Source: an uncultured Clostridium sp.
GTDB lineage: Bacteria > Bacillota > Clostridia > Oscillospirales > Acutalibacteraceae
DNA length: 6,673 nt
Direction of reading: 5' to 3'
Assembly: GCA_900547915.1 (NCBI GenBank)
Contig: URIN01000083.1
Location: 1 to 6,673, forward strand
The notes beneath the pieces were generated by a model. It worked only from the letters and a program-made list of their open reading frames with translations, ran no database searches and was not told where the DNA came from. Numbering within the stretch: the first letter of the stretch is position 1; every line of letters begins with the position of its first letter. Below, in pieces: positions 5,462 through 6,673 of this stretch. A program made the position numbers and the translations under genes.

Positions 5462-5491
5462 TGCGTCCGGGTTTCCCGGACGCATTTTTTT
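5462..5491 (+). terminator. Rho-independent terminator after the 42-aa gene
   Basis: TGCGTCCGGG (5462-5471) pairs perfectly with CCCGGACGCA (5475-5484) around a TTT loop. Seven Ts follow (5485-5491). This separates the SDR/42-aa unit from the ctsR regulatory region. Confidence 0.95.
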
Positions 5492-5499
5492 ATGTTAAG

Positions 5500-5549
5500 T
5501 TTGACTTTTAGATGCTTTTTTGAATATTAGTCAAAGTATAAAAGTCAAA
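5500..5549. promoter_or_regulatory. Upstream CtsR-like heptad cluster with possible second promoter
   Basis: Three exact RGTCAAA heptads occur: one reversed (TTTGACT 5500-5506) and two forward (AGTCAAA 5529-5535 and 5543-5549). TTTGACTTTTA (5500-5510) and TAAAAGTCAAA (5539-5549) are a perfect 11-nt inverted repeat. The forward pair is 14 bases apart start to start, not the usual 10, so binding as one CtsR dimer site is uncertain. A possible promoter TTGACT (5501-5506), 18 bases, TATTAG (5525-5530) lies inside the cluster. Confidence 0.5.
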
Positions 5550-5655
5550 AAATATTTTGAAAAATTTTTTGCAACTTACAATTTAATTGTTAAAAATGGC
5601 TCAACCAAGCCAAAAATCAGTAATAAATAATTTTTTTATTTTTTCTAAAAAAAGT

Positions 5656-5672
5656 CTTGACTTTCTTTGACC
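5656..5672 (-). promoter_or_regulatory. CtsR operator 1 (over the -35)
   Basis: On the minus strand this reads GGTCAAA-GAA-AGTCAAG, heptad-N3-heptad. That fits the known CtsR box RGTCAAA-N3-RGTCAAA with one change in the second heptad. It fully covers the -35 TTGACT (5657-5662), so bound CtsR would block RNA polymerase at the ctsR promoter. Confidence 0.9.
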
Positions 5673-5685
5673 TTTGTGGTATTCT
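5657..5685 (+). promoter_or_regulatory. Main ctsR operon promoter (sigma-A type)
   Basis: TTGACT (5657-5662, five of six) is 17 bases before TATTCT (5680-5685, four of six), with an extended -10 TGG just before it. A/T tracts at 5627-5653 could act as an UP element. The start would fall near 5692, leaving a leader of about 90 nt. CtsR operators lie over the -35 and just after the start. Confidence 0.8.
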
Positions 5686-5695
5686 TAACTCAGAA

Positions 5696-5718
5696 AGTCA
5701 AGGAAAGTCAAAGTCAAA
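5696..5718 (+). promoter_or_regulatory. CtsR operator 2 plus a third heptad
   Basis: AGTCAAG-GAA-AGTCAAA (5696-5712) is a second CtsR box in the forward orientation. A further AGTCAAA (5712-5718) overlaps its last base. It lies just downstream of the predicted transcription start. GAAAGTCAAG (5693-5702) mirrors CTTGACTTTC (5656-5665) in operator 1, so the promoter is enclosed between opposed sites. Confidence 0.88.
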
Positions 5719-5780
5719 AGCAATAATGAGAACTTTGACAAAACAAAAAGGCTTGAAAAGAATAAAGGAAGTGATTAAGC

Positions 5781-6230
5781 GTGAACATGTCAGATGTTAT
5801 TGCGGGAATGATCCTTGATATGTTTGATGATGACAATTCAACTATCAGAATCAAACGAAACGACCTTGCGTCGCAGTTGGGATGCGTGCCCAGCCAGATA
5901 AATTATGTAATAACTTCACGGTTTACACCTGAGCAGGGCTACCGTATAGAAAGCCGAAGAGGCGGAGGCGGATGTATTTATATCACTCGCGCAAATTCAA
6001 AAAATTCCGCAGTTATGGCGCTAATCAACAGCATAGGGGATTCAATAGATGAACGCTCGGCAAAAGCTAATATCTATAATCTTAATTACCAAAATTTAAT
6101 TGATGAAAAGAGTGCCAAAATATTGAATGCGGCGCTTGCAGATAGCAATTTTAAGGATCTGCCGCAGGAAACAAAAGACACTGTACGTGCAAAGCAGTTC
6201 AAAAGAATGCTGCTGGCGTGCATTGAATGA
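5781..6230 (+). CDS. ctsR: Transcriptional repressor CtsR (class III heat-shock genes)
   Basis: CtsR represses clp and ctsR-operon genes and releases DNA on heat or protein stress. At 149 aa it is close to B. subtilis CtsR (154 aa). The N-terminal winged helix-turn-helix shows SDVIAGMILDMF (4-15), IKRNDLASQLGCVPSQINYVITSRFT (24-49), and the DNA-contacting wing RRGGGG (59-64), the glycine-rich loop that senses temperature in B. subtilis. The C-terminal four-helix dimer domain ends in KDLPQETKDTVRAKQFKRML (about 124-143). GTG 5781 is the chosen start because GGAAG lies nine bases upstream; ATG 5787 is in frame but 15 bases away. Residue 65, right after the GGGG loop, is Cys where B. subtilis, as I recall, has Tyr. 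It leads an operon with mcsA 44 bases downstream and is autoregulated through the operators at 5656-5718. Confidence 0.97.
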   Translation: MNMSDVIAGMILDMFDDDNSTIRIKRNDLASQLGCVPSQINYVITSRFTPEQGYRIESRRGGGGCIYITRANSKNSAVMALINSIGDSIDERSAKANIYNLNYQNLIDEKSAKILNAALADSNFKDLPQETKDTVRAKQFKRMLLACIE

Positions 6231-6274
6231 TTAAAAAGTTTTGATTTTTTCTTAAAGAAAGGATTGAATTTATT

Positions 6275-6626
6275 ATGAAATGTCAACATTGTAATCAGAA
6301 TGAAGCAACAACTTATTTTAAACAGAATATAAACGGTAATGTAACCGAAATGCATCTTTGCGAGGATTGCGCAAGAGAGCTCGGAGTTATGAATGAGTTC
6401 AGCCCCGAAAATTTCTTTGCCGATACATTTTTAGGCAATCTGCTCGGAGCAGGCATCCCCGCAATGAATATCCTTTCCGGGGTAGACAGATGCGAGAGCT
6501 GCGGTTCAACGTTTAACGATATAGTTAACAGCGGACTTGTTGGCTGCGCTGACTGTTACTCCAAATTTGCTGACCGTCTGGAGCCGTCAATCTTTAAGCT
6601 CCATGGAAACGCAAGCCATGTAGGCA
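6275..6626 (+). CDS. mcsA: McsA, zinc-finger activator of the McsB arginine kinase (3' truncated)
   Basis: 117 codons are present; family proteins run to about 170-185 aa. McsA binds zinc and activates the protein arginine kinase McsB, which marks proteins (and controls CtsR) for ClpCP. Four CxxC motifs are visible at Cys3/Cys6, Cys29/Cys32, Cys73/Cys76 and Cys91/Cys94, in the paired zinc-binding layout of the family. IFKLHGNASHVG near the break corresponds to the HxGxxxHxGK region of B. subtilis McsA. The C-terminal UVR motif would follow but is lost where adapter begins at 6627. The start is ATG 6275, with AAAGG 12 bases upstream, a rather long spacing. The open frame continues into the adapter (VSYTHLRAHETDSYL) and must be trimmed. 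mcsB and clpC are expected next, beyond the contig. Confidence 0.95.
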
Positions 6627-6673
6627 CTGTCTCTTATACACATCTCCGAGCCCACGAGACGGACTCCTATCTC
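6627..6673 (+). other. Nextera read-2 adapter, i7 index and P7 start (artefact)
   Basis: CTGTCTCTTATACACATCT (6627-6645) is the Tn5 mosaic end in reverse complement. CCGAGCCCACGAGAC (6646-6660) is the read-2 adapter, GGACTCCT (6661-6668) matches Illumina index N705 as I remember it, and ATCTC begins the P7 primer. This is read-through from a short insert, not genome. Confidence 0.98.

Larger units (their letters stand above)
5492..5780 (+). promoter_or_regulatory. Regulatory region upstream of ctsR, no gene
   Basis: This is 289 bases of very AT-rich DNA without a plausible gene. It holds an upstream heptad cluster with a weak promoter (5500-5549), a 13-nt palindrome ACAATTTAATTGT (5578-5590), a small TGGCT/AGCCA stem (5597-5611) between A runs, long A/T tracts (5627-5653) placed like an UP element, and the main ctsR promoter with two CtsR operators (5656-5718). 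A further imperfect reverse heptad TTTGACA lies at 5734-5740. Confidence 0.8.

Noticed and set aside
4757..5485. 242-aa minus-strand open frame
   Set aside because: It lies antisense to the SDR gene, the 42-aa gene and the terminator. Its Pro/Gln/Ile-rich start is the mirror of the Cys/Gly and Ile codons of the small gene.
5578..5611. Palindrome ACAATTTAATTGT and TGGCT/AGCCA stem as a regulatory RNA or minus-strand terminator
   Set aside because: The stems are only five to six pairs in very AT-rich DNA, and no minus-strand gene ends here. Chance is likely.
5492..5780. CIRCE (HrcA) element upstream of ctsR
   Set aside because: I looked for TTAGCACTC-N9-GAGTGCTAA and found no match. The heat-shock control visible here is CtsR only.
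6086..6355. 89-aa minus-strand open frame
   Set aside because: It overlaps the end of ctsR and the start of mcsA in antisense, without family features or a ribosome binding site.

Overview
The window reads as one contig from a low-GC, spore-lineage Firmicute (Clostridia; a gut Ruminococcus/Oscillospiraceae-type organism is my best guess). The evidence is a SpoVAE-type spore protein, a ctsR-mcsA heat-shock operon with CtsR heptad operators, a clostridial-style cytoplasmic GH3 beta-glucosidase, strong AGGAGG/GGTGAT ribosome binding sites and intrinsic terminators after most units. Both ends are not biological. Bases 1-27 are the Nextera read-1 transposase adapter. Bases 6627-6673 are the Nextera read-2 adapter plus an 8-base index and the start of P7. 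Real sequence is therefore about 28-6626, and the first and last genes are cut by the contig ends.

Layout, left to right. (1) 28-379: C-terminal half of a MacB/LolD-type ABC transporter ATPase. It is followed by a 10-bp hairpin with a T tract that doubles as the ribosome binding site of the next gene. (2) 441-797: spoVAE-like spore membrane protein, without spoVAC or spoVAD beside it. (3) 872-1201: small SCP2-fold lipid-binding protein with its own promoter and a terminator. (4) 1402-3861: 819-aa GH3 beta-glucosidase with its own promoter and a strong terminator, which may also serve the convergent gene. (5) 3941-4456, minus strand: 171-aa protein of uncertain family, faintly like the CdiI/DUF1436 immunity group. 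(6) 4580-5251: short-chain dehydrogenase resembling YmfI, the elongation factor P 5-aminopentanone reductase. Its promoter is interleaved with the divergent promoter of gene 5. (7) 5313-5441: 42-aa Cys/Gly-rich single-pass membrane peptide, then a terminator. (8) 5492-5780: a regulatory region of about 290 bases with two clusters of CtsR-type heptads, each laid over a sigma-A-like promoter. (9) 5781-6230 ctsR and 6275-6626 mcsA (3' truncated), the start of the class III heat-shock operon, which in relatives continues with mcsB and clpC.

The genes form several short, independently terminated units rather than one pathway. The only clear regulatory circuit is CtsR autoregulation of its own operon. 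The most interesting items are the doubled CtsR operator/promoter module, the 42-aa Cys/Gly peptide with a hairpin over its ribosome binding site, the terminator-RBS composite before spoVAE, and the interleaved divergent promoters at 4488-4532. I see no CRISPR array, rRNA, tRNA, insertion sequence or phage gene. I do not see a clearly new multi-gene system.
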